Shown here: piece after piece, positions 1 to 6,038 of the stretch
How the letters are laid out: each line of letters begins with the position of its first letter
How positions within the stretch are numbered: the stretch's first letter is position 1
DNA from: Rhodospirillaceae bacterium
GTDB taxonomy: Bacteria; Pseudomonadota; Alphaproteobacteria; Rhodospirillales; 2-02-FULL-58-16
Reading direction: 5' to 3'
Assembly: GCA_030623425.1 (NCBI GenBank)
Contig: JAUXMA010000003.1
Span: 1-18,212 of the forward strand
DNA length: 18,212 nt
Made by a program: the position numbers and the translations under genes
The notes under the pieces: model-generated
Told to the model about the DNA's origin: nothing
The model's input: only the letters and a program-made list of their open reading frames with translations
Databases searched by the model: none

Positions 1-12
1 ACCTTCGAACAT
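1..12 (-). CDS. Probable 5' end of a Tim44-domain protein (partial, first 4 codons only)
   Basis: An ATG on the minus strand at 12-10 opens a frame reading Met-Phe-Glu-Gly before leaving the window. Only four codons are visible, so the assignment rests mainly on context. In many alphaproteobacteria a gene for a Tim44-domain, membrane-anchored protein is divergent from fxsA and close to secB, and those proteins often begin with a short Met-x-x-Gly start before a membrane helix. The remaining 134 bases to fxsA fit a shared divergent promoter region. It could also be a chance ATG. Confidence 0.35.
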
Positions 13-146
13 CCCTGGGTTAAACACAATTATACGAAATTATGGCTTGCCGCGCCAGGAACAGGTAACACATTATATCGATATCTTCAGGTTAGCACCG
101 TTTTTTCTAAAGTTAGAGATAAGGCATCAATTCATTCGGAACAAGC
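13..146. promoter_or_regulatory. Divergent intergenic region upstream of fxsA
   Basis: This 134-base stretch has no convincing gene and is more AT-rich than the coding DNA around it. On the minus strand it has an exact TATAAT hexamer (forward ATTATA, 29-34), placed so that transcription would run off the left edge. No good TTGACA partner lies at 16-18 bases. No strong promoter for fxsA could be picked by eye. The region probably serves both divergent genes, but no individual element is certain. Confidence 0.3.
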
Positions 147-686
147 ATGCGCGTCATTTTCCTATTTGGAATAATTGTGATTCCAGGCGTGGAATTCGCC
201 GTATTCGTCGAGATCGGCGATCGAATCGGCCTGTGGCCGACGCTGAGCGCCGTTTTTCTAACCGCCATCGCCGGCGTGGCGCTGTTGCGCCGGCAAGGTT
301 TGACAACCTTGCAACGGGCCAAGGAACACCTGGAACGAGGACGCTTTCCGGTCAACGAGGTCTTCGACGGTTTGTGTCTGTTGGTGGCTGGCGCCCTTCT
401 CTTGATACCCGGCTTCGTCACCGACAGTGCCGGACTCTTGCTATTTTTTCCACCGGTCCGCGCCATTCTGGGTCGGATCATACGGCGATATCTGACAGCG
501 CCGGAACGGCTGGACGGGCGCACGGGAAAGACGGATTCTCGCCTTTCCGGCCGCCGGCGGGCCGGTGCGCCCGGCGTTGAAAACATTATCGACGGCGATT
601 ACCAGGACATTACCTCGGCGGACAGAGATAAAAAAAACAAAACCAGCAGCGGTGATACGAAATCTTTTCCTCCGTTTCTCCGCTGA
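147..686 (+). CDS. fxsA: FxsA family membrane protein
   Basis: This 179-residue protein matches the FxsA family of small inner-membrane proteins. Overproduction of FxsA in E. coli relieves exclusion of phage T7 by the F plasmid; its normal role is not settled. Hydrophobic segments lie at about residues 3-22, 29-47 and 75-105. The family signature PGFVTDSAGLLLFFPPVR is at about 88-105. After about residue 117 comes a polar, charged tail of some 60 residues, presumably cytoplasmic and poorly conserved in the family. The start at 147 puts the first membrane helix at the N-terminus, as is usual; the upstream GGAAC is only a weak ribosome site. secB follows on the same strand 81 bases later, and this fxsA-secB pairing beside dnaQ is common in alphaproteobacteria. 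Confidence 0.88.
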   Translation: MRVIFLFGIIVIPGVEFAVFVEIGDRIGLWPTLSAVFLTAIAGVALLRRQGLTTLQRAKEHLERGRFPVNEVFDGLCLLVAGALLLIPGFVTDSAGLLLFFPPVRAILGRIIRRYLTAPERLDGRTGKTDSRLSGRRRAGAPGVENIIDGDYQDITSADRDKKNKTSSGDTKSFPPFLR

Positions 687-767
687 GGCATGGGCGGAGT
701 TGAGACGGTTGTTCCGGTTCCCGATCCGTGCTAGCCACTTTCCACTCACCCATGGGGGAACCAGATC

Positions 768-1409
768 ATGATCATGAATCCACTAAGGAGGCGTGCCAAA
801 ACCGCTGCCGCAAAAGAGGCCGCCGCCGCGAAAGAGGCCGGCGCCGCAAAGGAAACCGCCGCCAAGACCCCTGCCGGGACGCCGGATGCAATCAGTGAAG
901 GGGCACTGAAATCGGGCAAGCCCGATGCCGCGAAAACTCCCGTCACCGTCAATGCCCAGTTCATCAAAGATCTTTCCTTCGAGGCTCCCGCCGTCCCGGA
1001 AATCTTCAATGAGAAGCCGGCGCAGCAACCCGATGTCCATATCGACGTTGAGGTCAAGGCAAAACCTTTACGGGAAAAAGTTTTCGAGGTGACCCTGCAT
1101 ATCAACGCCGAATGCAAGCTCGGCGAGAAAGTGGCTTTCATGCTTGAACTTGCCTACGGCGGAGTGTTCACCCTGAAGGTCCCGTCCGAGCATCTTCAAG
1201 CCGTTCTTTTGATCGAGTGTCCCCGGCTGCTGTTTCCCTTCGCCCGCAATATCGTCGCCGACGTTTCCCGCGATGGCGGTTTTCCTCCCCTCATGTTGGG
1301 ACCGTTGGATTTCGTCGCCATGTACCAGAACAAAGTGCGCCAGTTGGCCAGTGAAGGCGACGGCGAGACGGCTAAAAAGGCGGCGGCTAATCCCGGACAA
1401 GCGGGTTAG
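768..1409 (+). CDS. secB: Protein-export chaperone SecB with an Ala/Lys-rich N-terminal extension
   Basis: SecB is a cytosolic tetrameric chaperone that keeps preproteins unfolded and hands them to SecA. The SecB core starts near residue 61 (QFIKDLSFEAP) and continues through the conserved LIECPRLLFPFARNIVADVSRDGGFPPLML block at about 149-178 to MYQNK. The protein is 213 residues, whereas SecB is usually about 150-170. The excess is an N-terminal extension of about 60 residues with repeated AAKEA-like units and a short Ala/Gly-rich C-terminal tail. ATGs lie at 768 and 774. GGGGGA at 754-759 is 8 bases before 768, which favours that start. An internal start that would remove the extension has no obvious ribosome site. 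It converges on dnaQ. Confidence 0.93.
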   Translation: MIMNPLRRRAKTAAAKEAAAAKEAGAAKETAAKTPAGTPDAISEGALKSGKPDAAKTPVTVNAQFIKDLSFEAPAVPEIFNEKPAQQPDVHIDVEVKAKPLREKVFEVTLHINAECKLGEKVAFMLELAYGGVFTLKVPSEHLQAVLLIECPRLLFPFARNIVADVSRDGGFPPLMLGPLDFVAMYQNKVRQLASEGDGETAKKAAANPGQAG

Positions 1410-1451
1410 AGCACTTTCCGATCAATCCGTATTGGCGGCGATTTTGGCCCA

Positions 1452-1497
1452 TGCCAACCTGCCCTCCGTACGACTTCGGGAGGCGGGATGGTTGGCA
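1452..1497. terminator. Imperfect hairpin at the secB/dnaQ convergent junction, possible bidirectional terminator
   Basis: TGCCAACC at 1452-1459 pairs perfectly with GGTTGGCA at 1490-1497. Inside it, CCTCC and GGAGG (about 1463-1467 and 1479-1483) can pair, giving a long interrupted stem. It lies in the 128-base gap between the ends of two convergent genes, the expected place for a terminator. Neither side has a clear T tract, so it is not a classic intrinsic terminator. It could equally be a mobile intergenic repeat or a factor-dependent stop. Confidence 0.4.
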
Positions 1498-1537
1498 ATC
1501 CGAAAAAGTCCTGAAAATCCAATTCCCTTCGCCAGCC

Positions 1538-2203
1538 TCACGTCCGCCAGATCGAATCCGGCATGCCGTCAAGAAAACGTTCATGCGCCGCTTCTTCTTC
1601 CGGGCTGGGCGCGTGCGGACGAGGCGGATGGAAGTCCCGCTGTCCGCCGGCGGCGGAGCGAACGGCACTCGACGCCAGTTCCAGACCGGGCTGCCGGCCT
1701 CCGATGAGTTCCAAATAGACCTCGGTCAGCAGAAAGGAATCCTTCAACGCGCCGTGTAGGCCGCGGTCCGAGTTGTCGATCCGGAAACGACGGCACAAAG
1801 CATCCAGATTGGCTTGCGCGCCGGGAAACTTGCGCCGGGCCAATTCCACCGTGTCAATGGTCCGGTCCAGTGACAAGAGTGGTCGTTGAAGACGCGACAG
1901 TTCGGCGTTTATGAAACCCAGATCGAATCCGGCATTATGGATCACCAATGGAGATTCGCCCAGAAAATCCAGGAAATCGTCAACGATTTCGGCGAAGACC
2001 GGATGCCGTGACAGAACTTCTTCCGTCAGCCCATGCACGGCCAAGGCTTGGCTGGGAATGTCCCTTTCGGGATTCACGTAACGCTGGAAGGTTCTACCCG
2101 TGGCCACGTGATTAACCAGCTCCACGCAACCAATCTCGACGATGCGGTCGCCGGCGTTGGGATCTAAACCAGTGGTTTCCGTATCCAGTACGATTTCCCG
2201 CAA
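1538..2203 (-). CDS. dnaQ: DNA polymerase III epsilon subunit (3'-5' proofreading exonuclease)
   Basis: Epsilon is the proofreading exonuclease of the replicative polymerase core. The 221-residue protein shows the DEDDh exonuclease motifs: ExoI DTETTGLDP near residues 7-15 with the catalytic Asp and Glu, ExoII HNAGFDLGFIN near 91-101, and ExoIII HGALKD near 149-154 with the catalytic His and Asp. The C-terminal tail (PSPEEEAAHERFL and on) corresponds to the part that contacts the alpha subunit in homologues. The start codon is TTG at 2203-2201, preceded at 7 bases by a strong AAGGGGA site that overlaps the coaE stop, so translation is probably coupled. It is the last gene of the ppsR-aroE-coaE-dnaQ run. 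Confidence 0.95.
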   Translation of the reverse strand: MREIVLDTETTGLDPNAGDRIVEIGCVELVNHVATGRTFQRYVNPERDIPSQALAVHGLTEEVLSRHPVFAEIVDDFLDFLGESPLVIHNAGFDLGFINAELSRLQRPLLSLDRTIDTVELARRKFPGAQANLDALCRRFRIDNSDRGLHGALKDSFLLTEVYLELIGGRQPGLELASSAVRSAAGGQRDFHPPRPHAPSPEEEAAHERFLDGMPDSIWRT

Positions 2204-2210
2204 GCGATCT

Positions 2211-2217
2211 TCCCCTT
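2211..2217 (-). promoter_or_regulatory. Ribosome binding site of dnaQ (decides a TTG start)
   Basis: On the minus strand the bases read AAGGGGA, 7 bases before the TTG at 2203. The first two A's belong to the TAA stop codon of coaE (2218-2216). The site is stronger than those of most genes here, and no ATG in this frame fits the conserved N-terminus (REIVLDTETTG), so the TTG start is well supported. Confidence 0.75.
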
Positions 2218-2851
2218 ACACCGTTCGTTCCGGAAAGCCCGGAGAGGGCCATTTCGTTCCCTGCCAACGGGCCGTCACAGTGACGACGTTTTTTATGGCG
2301 CGCAAGCTGTAGCTACGTCCCAGTCCGGTATTGACGATGAAATCGGCGCGGCGTCGCTTTTCGGCGTCGGTCATCTGACGCGAAAGGATGGCGTTTAAGC
2401 GATTTTCCGTCATTCCCGGCCGTCCGAGAACTCTTTGTTCCTGGACAAACCGGGGGGCCGAGACAACGACAACGGCATCGCAACGCTTTTCCTCCCCCGT
2501 TTCAAAGAGGAGAGGTACCTCGAGGACCACCAGCGGCCGCCTTTGCCTGGCGGCGACACGAAGGAACTGTCGCTGCCGTTGCCGCACCATGGGATGAAGT
2601 ATGGACTCCAGTTCCGACAAGGCTTGCGGATCGCCGAAAACGCGACCGGCGAGTTTCTCATGGACAACCTCGCTGTTTCGCACCACGCCGTGAAAGGCAT
2701 CGGCGATCGCGGCAACCGCGCTGCCGTCTTTCGCCATCAGCCCCTTGACCGTCTTGTCGGCGTCATGGATAGGGACGCCCAAGTAGCGAAAGGCATCGGC
2801 GGCGGTGGATTTCCCCATGCCAATGGAACCCGTAAGGCCGAGAATGACCAT
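2216..2851 (-). CDS. coaE: Dephospho-CoA kinase
   Basis: CoaE phosphorylates the 3'-hydroxyl of dephospho-CoA with ATP, the last step of coenzyme A synthesis. The P-loop GSIGMGKST at about residues 8-16 is intact. It is followed by the HDADK motif near 29-33, where the Asp is the expected catalytic acid. The LEVPLLFETG segment near 109-118 is typical of the family. The length of 211 residues is normal. The stop is 12 bases before the dnaQ start, and the ATG lies 9 bases after the aroE stop, so it is co-transcribed with both. The aroE-coaE-dnaQ order is widespread in alphaproteobacteria. No strong ribosome site is seen, consistent with coupling to aroE. Confidence 0.95.
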   Translation of the reverse strand: MVILGLTGSIGMGKSTAADAFRYLGVPIHDADKTVKGLMAKDGSAVAAIADAFHGVVRNSEVVHEKLAGRVFGDPQALSELESILHPMVRQRQRQFLRVAARQRRPLVVLEVPLLFETGEEKRCDAVVVVSAPRFVQEQRVLGRPGMTENRLNAILSRQMTDAEKRRRADFIVNTGLGRSYSLRAIKNVVTVTARWQGTKWPSPGFPERTV

Positions 2852-2860
2852 GATGCGAAG

Positions 2861-3709
2861 CTATCCAGGCAAACCTTTCAACATCCAAGACCGCAAACCC
2901 CGCGTGACTTCCGGCTCGACGCCAAACCATGCGGCAAAGCCAGGCCGCGCCTGATGCAGCAACATGCCGAGACCGTCCACGACCGGGTTGCCGCGCTTGG
3001 CCGCGGCTCTTAGTAAAGGCGTTTCCAGGGGAGTGTAGACGATATCGTTGACCACGGCCTTCAGCGGCAACCGCGTCAAGTTCATCTCGAGCGTCGTCCC
3101 GCCGCCCATGCCGAGGCTCGTCGCGTTGACGAGCAACAGCGCATCGTCAAGAGCCAGGTCCCGTTCCTTCCAGGAATAGATTTTCATAGGACCACCGATG
3201 TGTTCGGCCAGGGCTTCGGCGCGGGACAAGGTGCGGTTGACCAGGCGCAGTTCGGCGACACCGCCGTCAATCAAGGAAGCGCATACCGCCCGCGCCGCGC
3301 CGCCGGCGCCGAGGACCACCGCCGGACCCTGCTCGAGCAGTATGTTCGGATGACTTGATTCCAGGTTTTTCATAAAACCGTAAACGTCGGTATTGCGGCC
3401 CAAAAGAGTTCCGTCCGTCCGGACGACGATGGTGTTGACGGCACCGGTACGAACGGCTTCCGCCCCGCTGGCATCGACGGCGGCGAGCGCCGCTTCCTTA
3501 TGCGGCACCGTAACATTGACGCCAGCAAAACTCTTTTCGGACAGGTCCTTGAGAGCTTGCGCGAACGCATCCGGCTTCACGGCCATGGCTTCATAAGTCC
3601 CGTTGACGCCGTAGGCTTTGAGCCAGTATCCGTGCAATCTAGGCGACAGGGAATGGCTGACGGGCCAGCCCATGACGCCGGCTTTGATTGTCTTGTCGCC
3701 GTTATTCAT
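2861..3709 (-). CDS. aroE: Shikimate dehydrogenase (NADP+)
   Basis: AroE reduces 3-dehydroshikimate to shikimate with NADPH in aromatic amino acid synthesis. The 282-residue protein has the shikimate-binding SHSLSP at about residues 19-24 and NVTVPHK near 65-71 with the catalytic Lys. The paired catalytic Asp lies in RNTDVYGF near 104-111. The nucleotide-binding loop GAGGAARA is near 133-140, followed by the NRTLSRA segment that usually binds the NADP phosphate. Length and motif order are those of ordinary AroE. The ATG at 3709 is 27 bases after the ppsR stop, a space that in many relatives holds maf. A TTGACA just before the start is probably coincidence, since no -10 element follows it. Confidence 0.95.
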   Translation of the reverse strand: MNNGDKTIKAGVMGWPVSHSLSPRLHGYWLKAYGVNGTYEAMAVKPDAFAQALKDLSEKSFAGVNVTVPHKEAALAAVDASGAEAVRTGAVNTIVVRTDGTLLGRNTDVYGFMKNLESSHPNILLEQGPAVVLGAGGAARAVCASLIDGGVAELRLVNRTLSRAEALAEHIGGPMKIYSWKERDLALDDALLLVNATSLGMGGGTTLEMNLTRLPLKAVVNDIVYTPLETPLLRAAAKRGNPVVDGLGMLLHQARPGFAAWFGVEPEVTRGLRSWMLKGLPG

Positions 3710-3736
3710 TCCGTTATGTCAACAGCCTGAATTTTA

Positions 3737-4555
3737 TCAGCAAAGCTTTTTCAAGCGGTGACTGTACATCTGGAGAATGGTGGCGGCGATTTCCTCAATG
3801 GAAATGCGGGTCACGTCGATCACCGGCCAATTGTACTTTTCGAAGAACCGACATGCATGGTCGATCTCTTCCGATACCGTTTCGATATCGACGTAATCCG
3901 TTTTTTCGTTTTGTTTAACCATGCGCAGGCGGTGTTTGCGAATTTGAATGAGCTTCTTGGCGTCGCAGGTCAGTCCAACAATCAACGGAAACGCCGCCTT
4001 GGTCAATTCCGGTGGTAGTGGACAACCGGGAACGATGGGGATGTTGGCAGCTTTGACGCCACGGTTTGCAAGATAAATGCAAGTTGGCGTTTTCGAAGTT
4101 CTGGAAATGCCGACAACGATCACGTCGGCTTTGTTCAGGTCGCTCATGGATTGTCCGTCGTCATGACCGAGTACGTAATGAATGGCTTCGATGCGGTTGA
4201 AATATTCGGCATCCATGATGTGTTGGCGTCCAGGCTGGGCATGGACTTCGGCATTAAAAAAATTCCCCATGGCGGTAACAATCGTGTCGAGAAGGGGAAC
4301 GCATGGCACCTTCGACTTTCGACATCCCTCTTCCAAGGCCTCGCGAAGCTCGTCATTGACAATGGTGTAAAGAACGAAACCGCGGTTGGCTTTGATGCCA
4401 GCGATGACTTCCTTCATTTGGCTCATATCGCGAATCATTCTCCACATATGTTCTTTGGCTTGAATGTTGTCGAAATGCACCAGACTCGCGCGTGCCACTG
4501 TACTCACGGTTTCACCCGTGGAATCGGAAACCAGATGAAGATGAAATATCTTCAT
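3737..4555 (-). CDS. ppsR: Pyruvate phosphate dikinase/PEP synthase regulatory protein (DUF299; kinase-pyrophosphorylase)
   Basis: Proteins of this family both inactivate and reactivate PEP-forming enzymes. They use ADP to phosphorylate a threonine next to the catalytic histidine, and remove that phosphate by inorganic-phosphate-dependent phosphorolysis, giving pyrophosphate. The start MKIFHLHLVSDSTGETV is typical. The P-loop-like GISRTSKT lies at residues 149-156. The length of 272 residues is normal. Whether the target is pyruvate phosphate dikinase or PEP synthase cannot be told, because neither gene is in the window. It is the first gene of the minus-strand operon and borders the AT-rich gap. 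The same gene lies next to the chromosome origin in Caulobacter and Rickettsia. Confidence 0.93.
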   Translation of the reverse strand: MKIFHLHLVSDSTGETVSTVARASLVHFDNIQAKEHMWRMIRDMSQMKEVIAGIKANRGFVLYTIVNDELREALEEGCRKSKVPCVPLLDTIVTAMGNFFNAEVHAQPGRQHIMDAEYFNRIEAIHYVLGHDDGQSMSDLNKADVIVVGISRTSKTPTCIYLANRGVKAANIPIVPGCPLPPELTKAAFPLIVGLTCDAKKLIQIRKHRLRMVKQNEKTDYVDIETVSEEIDHACRFFEKYNWPVIDVTRISIEEIAATILQMYSHRLKKLC

Positions 4556-4596
4556 GACATATTGCTATCATTCATGTGGCATAAGTTCGAACGCAT

Positions 4597-4605
4597 TGGG
4601 GATAA
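4597..4605 (-). promoter_or_regulatory. DnaA box, one mismatch
   Basis: The minus strand reads TTATCCCCA, one base away from the consensus TTATCCACA. It lies 41 bases beyond the ppsR start, at the left end of the probable origin. Confidence 0.4.
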
Positions 4606-4685
4606 CCGCGTCTTTTGAACGTTTCCTCTAAATCAATCCCATTTCATTCAAAGTTCGTGCACCTGATAATCATCAATGTACAATA

Positions 4686-4694
4686 TTATCCACC
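4686..4694 (+). promoter_or_regulatory. DnaA box, one mismatch
   Basis: TTATCCACC differs from the consensus TTATCCACA only in the last base. An inverted weaker copy (TTATCCAGG on the minus strand, 4707-4715) follows 12 bases later. Confidence 0.5.
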
Positions 4695-4800
4695 TCTCGA
4701 AAAATCCCTGGATAATTTATTTCAAAGGTTGCGTTTTCCCTAATATTACCGTTATTCCATGATACGAAAAAAGCGATGAAATCTTTCATTTTTGATAACA

Positions 4801-4809
4801 TTATCCACA
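4801..4809 (+). promoter_or_regulatory. DnaA box, perfect consensus
   Basis: TTATCCACA is an exact match to the high-affinity DnaA box. A half-conserved site TTTCCCACA (4812-4820, two mismatches) follows 2 bases after it on the same strand, and TTATCAAAA on the minus strand (4790-4798) precedes it. The three could form a small DnaA cluster. Confidence 0.7.
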
Positions 4810-4899
4810 TGTTTCCCACATATTCAAACTATCGCTCTTGTGAATATTACTTTCAGTGGACTTATCATATATAACTTATAATCCTCATATTTTGCTGTA

Positions 4900-4950
4900 C
4901 TACTACAACAACAACCTTTCTTATATATATCTAATATAGTATAAGATTAA
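4900..4950 (+). other. CTA/CAA triplet run followed by AT-rich stretch, candidate origin unwinding region
   Basis: From 4900 the plus strand reads CTA CTA CAA CAA CAA (to 4914). It then enters about 34 bases with very few G or C, including TTATATATAT at 4921-4930. In B. subtilis, DnaA-trio repeats that read CTA-like on one strand lie between the DnaA boxes and the unwinding region, and this order is similar. The spacing from the nearest good DnaA box (about 90 bases) is longer than in that model, so the role is speculative. Confidence 0.35.
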
Positions 4951-5015
4951 GTAGAAGAACAAGCTTCCTGGAGAGATATTTTGTTTGCGGACAAGGTTTA
5001 TCATACACTCCAGCC

Positions 5016-6038
5016 ATGAGTTGGATCACGCTGGTTGCTTTTTTCGTTATCGTCTTCGCCGCGTCGTTCGCCGGCACACGAGCAGTGCTGCCGGTTCTTC
5101 GAAAGCGCGCCATTCTTGATTATCCTAATGAAAGGAGCAGTCACAGCCAGCCGACTCCACATGGCGGCGGCATTGCCGTCATCATCGTTCTGATATTGGC
5201 TTGGACTGTCATCGGCATACAAGAGACTGCCTTGTCGTTGCAGATCATGACTGTCGTGGGTTGTACCATCTTTCTTGCCGCTGTTTCCTGGTACGACGAT
5301 CTTCACGGCCTGCCGCCGCTTGTTCGGTTATTGATGCAAGCTACCGCCATTACGGTCATTTTAGTCGCAACGCCTGTTCACGGCACCTATTTCGCCGATC
5401 TGTTGCCACCAATCTTTGATTTGCTGACGGCGGGCTTTTTCTGGCTATGGTTTGTCAATCTGTTCAACTTCATGGACGGCATTGATGGTATCGCCAGCGC
5501 CGAGACCGCTTGCATCGGCATCGGTATCGTCATAGCCGCTGGAATCGTCGGTATGGATGGAACGCTTTCCTTCCTGGCTTTAACCGCCGCCGCCGCCGCC
5601 CTTGGATTTCTTTGGTGGAACTGGTATCCGGCGAAAATCTTCTTGGGAGACGTCGGCAGCGTGCCGTTGGGATTCCTCCTTGGCTGGTTGTTGTTGTCTC
5701 TTGCCGCTAGTGGCCAATGGGCGGCGGCTCTGATTCTTCCCCTTTACTATCTGGCCGATTCGACGATAACACTTAGCCGTCGGGCGCTTCGCGGCGAACG
5801 GATATGGCAAGCCCACCGCCAACACTACTATCAACGCGCCGTGCAAAGAGGTCTGAGCCATGCCACGGTGGTTCGGGCGATTTGTCTTGTCAATTTCTTG
5901 TTGATGGCTCTGGCGGGGGTGGCCGCGAGCGGCCTGATTTGGACGGCACTAACCGCGGCCGCCGTGACGACGGCCGCATTGCTGGTTTATCTTGGGGGCT
6001 GGAAACAAACGGCGCCCGCCAATAAGCGGCGGTCATGA
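5016..6038 (+). CDS. Undecaprenyl-phosphate sugar-1-phosphate transferase, WecA/WbpL type
   Basis: This 340-residue integral membrane protein belongs to the MraY/WecA superfamily. These enzymes move a HexNAc-1-phosphate from a UDP-sugar to undecaprenyl phosphate at the inner membrane and so start a glycan repeat. Family motifs are in order: YPNERSSHSQPTPHGGG at about 36-52, the Asp pair WYDD at 92-95, NFMDGIDG at 151-158, FLGDVGS at 209-215, and the C-terminal cytoplasmic HRQHYYQ at 267-273. About ten hydrophobic segments alternate with these loops. The WbpM-type dehydratase in the same operon suggests QuiNAc or FucNAc rather than plain GlcNAc as the sugar. The gene begins right at the edge of the AT-rich gap; no strong ribosome site is seen. 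It overlaps the next gene by ATGA (6035-6038). Confidence 0.88.
   Translation: MSWITLVAFFVIVFAASFAGTRAVLPVLRKRAILDYPNERSSHSQPTPHGGGIAVIIVLILAWTVIGIQETALSLQIMTVVGCTIFLAAVSWYDDLHGLPPLVRLLMQATAITVILVATPVHGTYFADLLPPIFDLLTAGFFWLWFVNLFNFMDGIDGIASAETACIGIGIVIAAGIVGMDGTLSFLALTAAAAALGFLWWNWYPAKIFLGDVGSVPLGFLLGWLLLSLAASGQWAAALILPLYYLADSTITLSRRALRGERIWQAHRQHYYQRAVQRGLSHATVVRAICLVNFLLMALAGVAASGLIWTALTAAAVTTAALLVYLGGWKQTAPANKRRS

Larger units (their letters stand above)
4556..5015. other. Probable chromosomal replication origin (oriC), AT-rich intergenic region
   Basis: This 460-base gap holds no convincing gene. Hand counts of four 60-base blocks give about 25-35% GC, far below the genes around it. It contains a perfect DnaA box (4801-4809), one-mismatch boxes at 4686-4694 and 4597-4605, weaker ones at 4707-4715 and 4812-4820, and a 6-bp inverted repeat (ATGAAA/TTTCAT, 4776-4789). 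A CTA/CAA triplet run and a very AT-rich stretch follow at 4900-4950. Genes point away from it on both sides. In Caulobacter and Rickettsia the origin lies between hemE and the ppsR homologue, which is the left neighbour here. The promoters of ppsR and of the polysaccharide operon must also lie here. That it is the origin is inference. Confidence 0.72.

Noticed and set aside
47..580. Plus-strand frame overlapping fxsA
   Set aside because: The product is Arg-rich without a domain, while fxsA in another frame has clear family motifs and membrane segments.
3713..3725. Exact TTGACA on the minus strand just before aroE
   Set aside because: It ends only about 8 bases before the start codon, so any -10 element and transcript start would fall inside aroE, and no good -10 is there.
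4438..4446. TTCTCCACA as an additional DnaA box
   Set aside because: It is inside the ppsR coding sequence and its mismatch is at a position where only A or T is normally tolerated.
4877..4882. TATAAT hexamer as a promoter of the polysaccharide operon
   Set aside because: The hexamer is exact but has no TTGACA-like partner at a suitable distance, and such hexamers are expected by chance in DNA this AT-rich.
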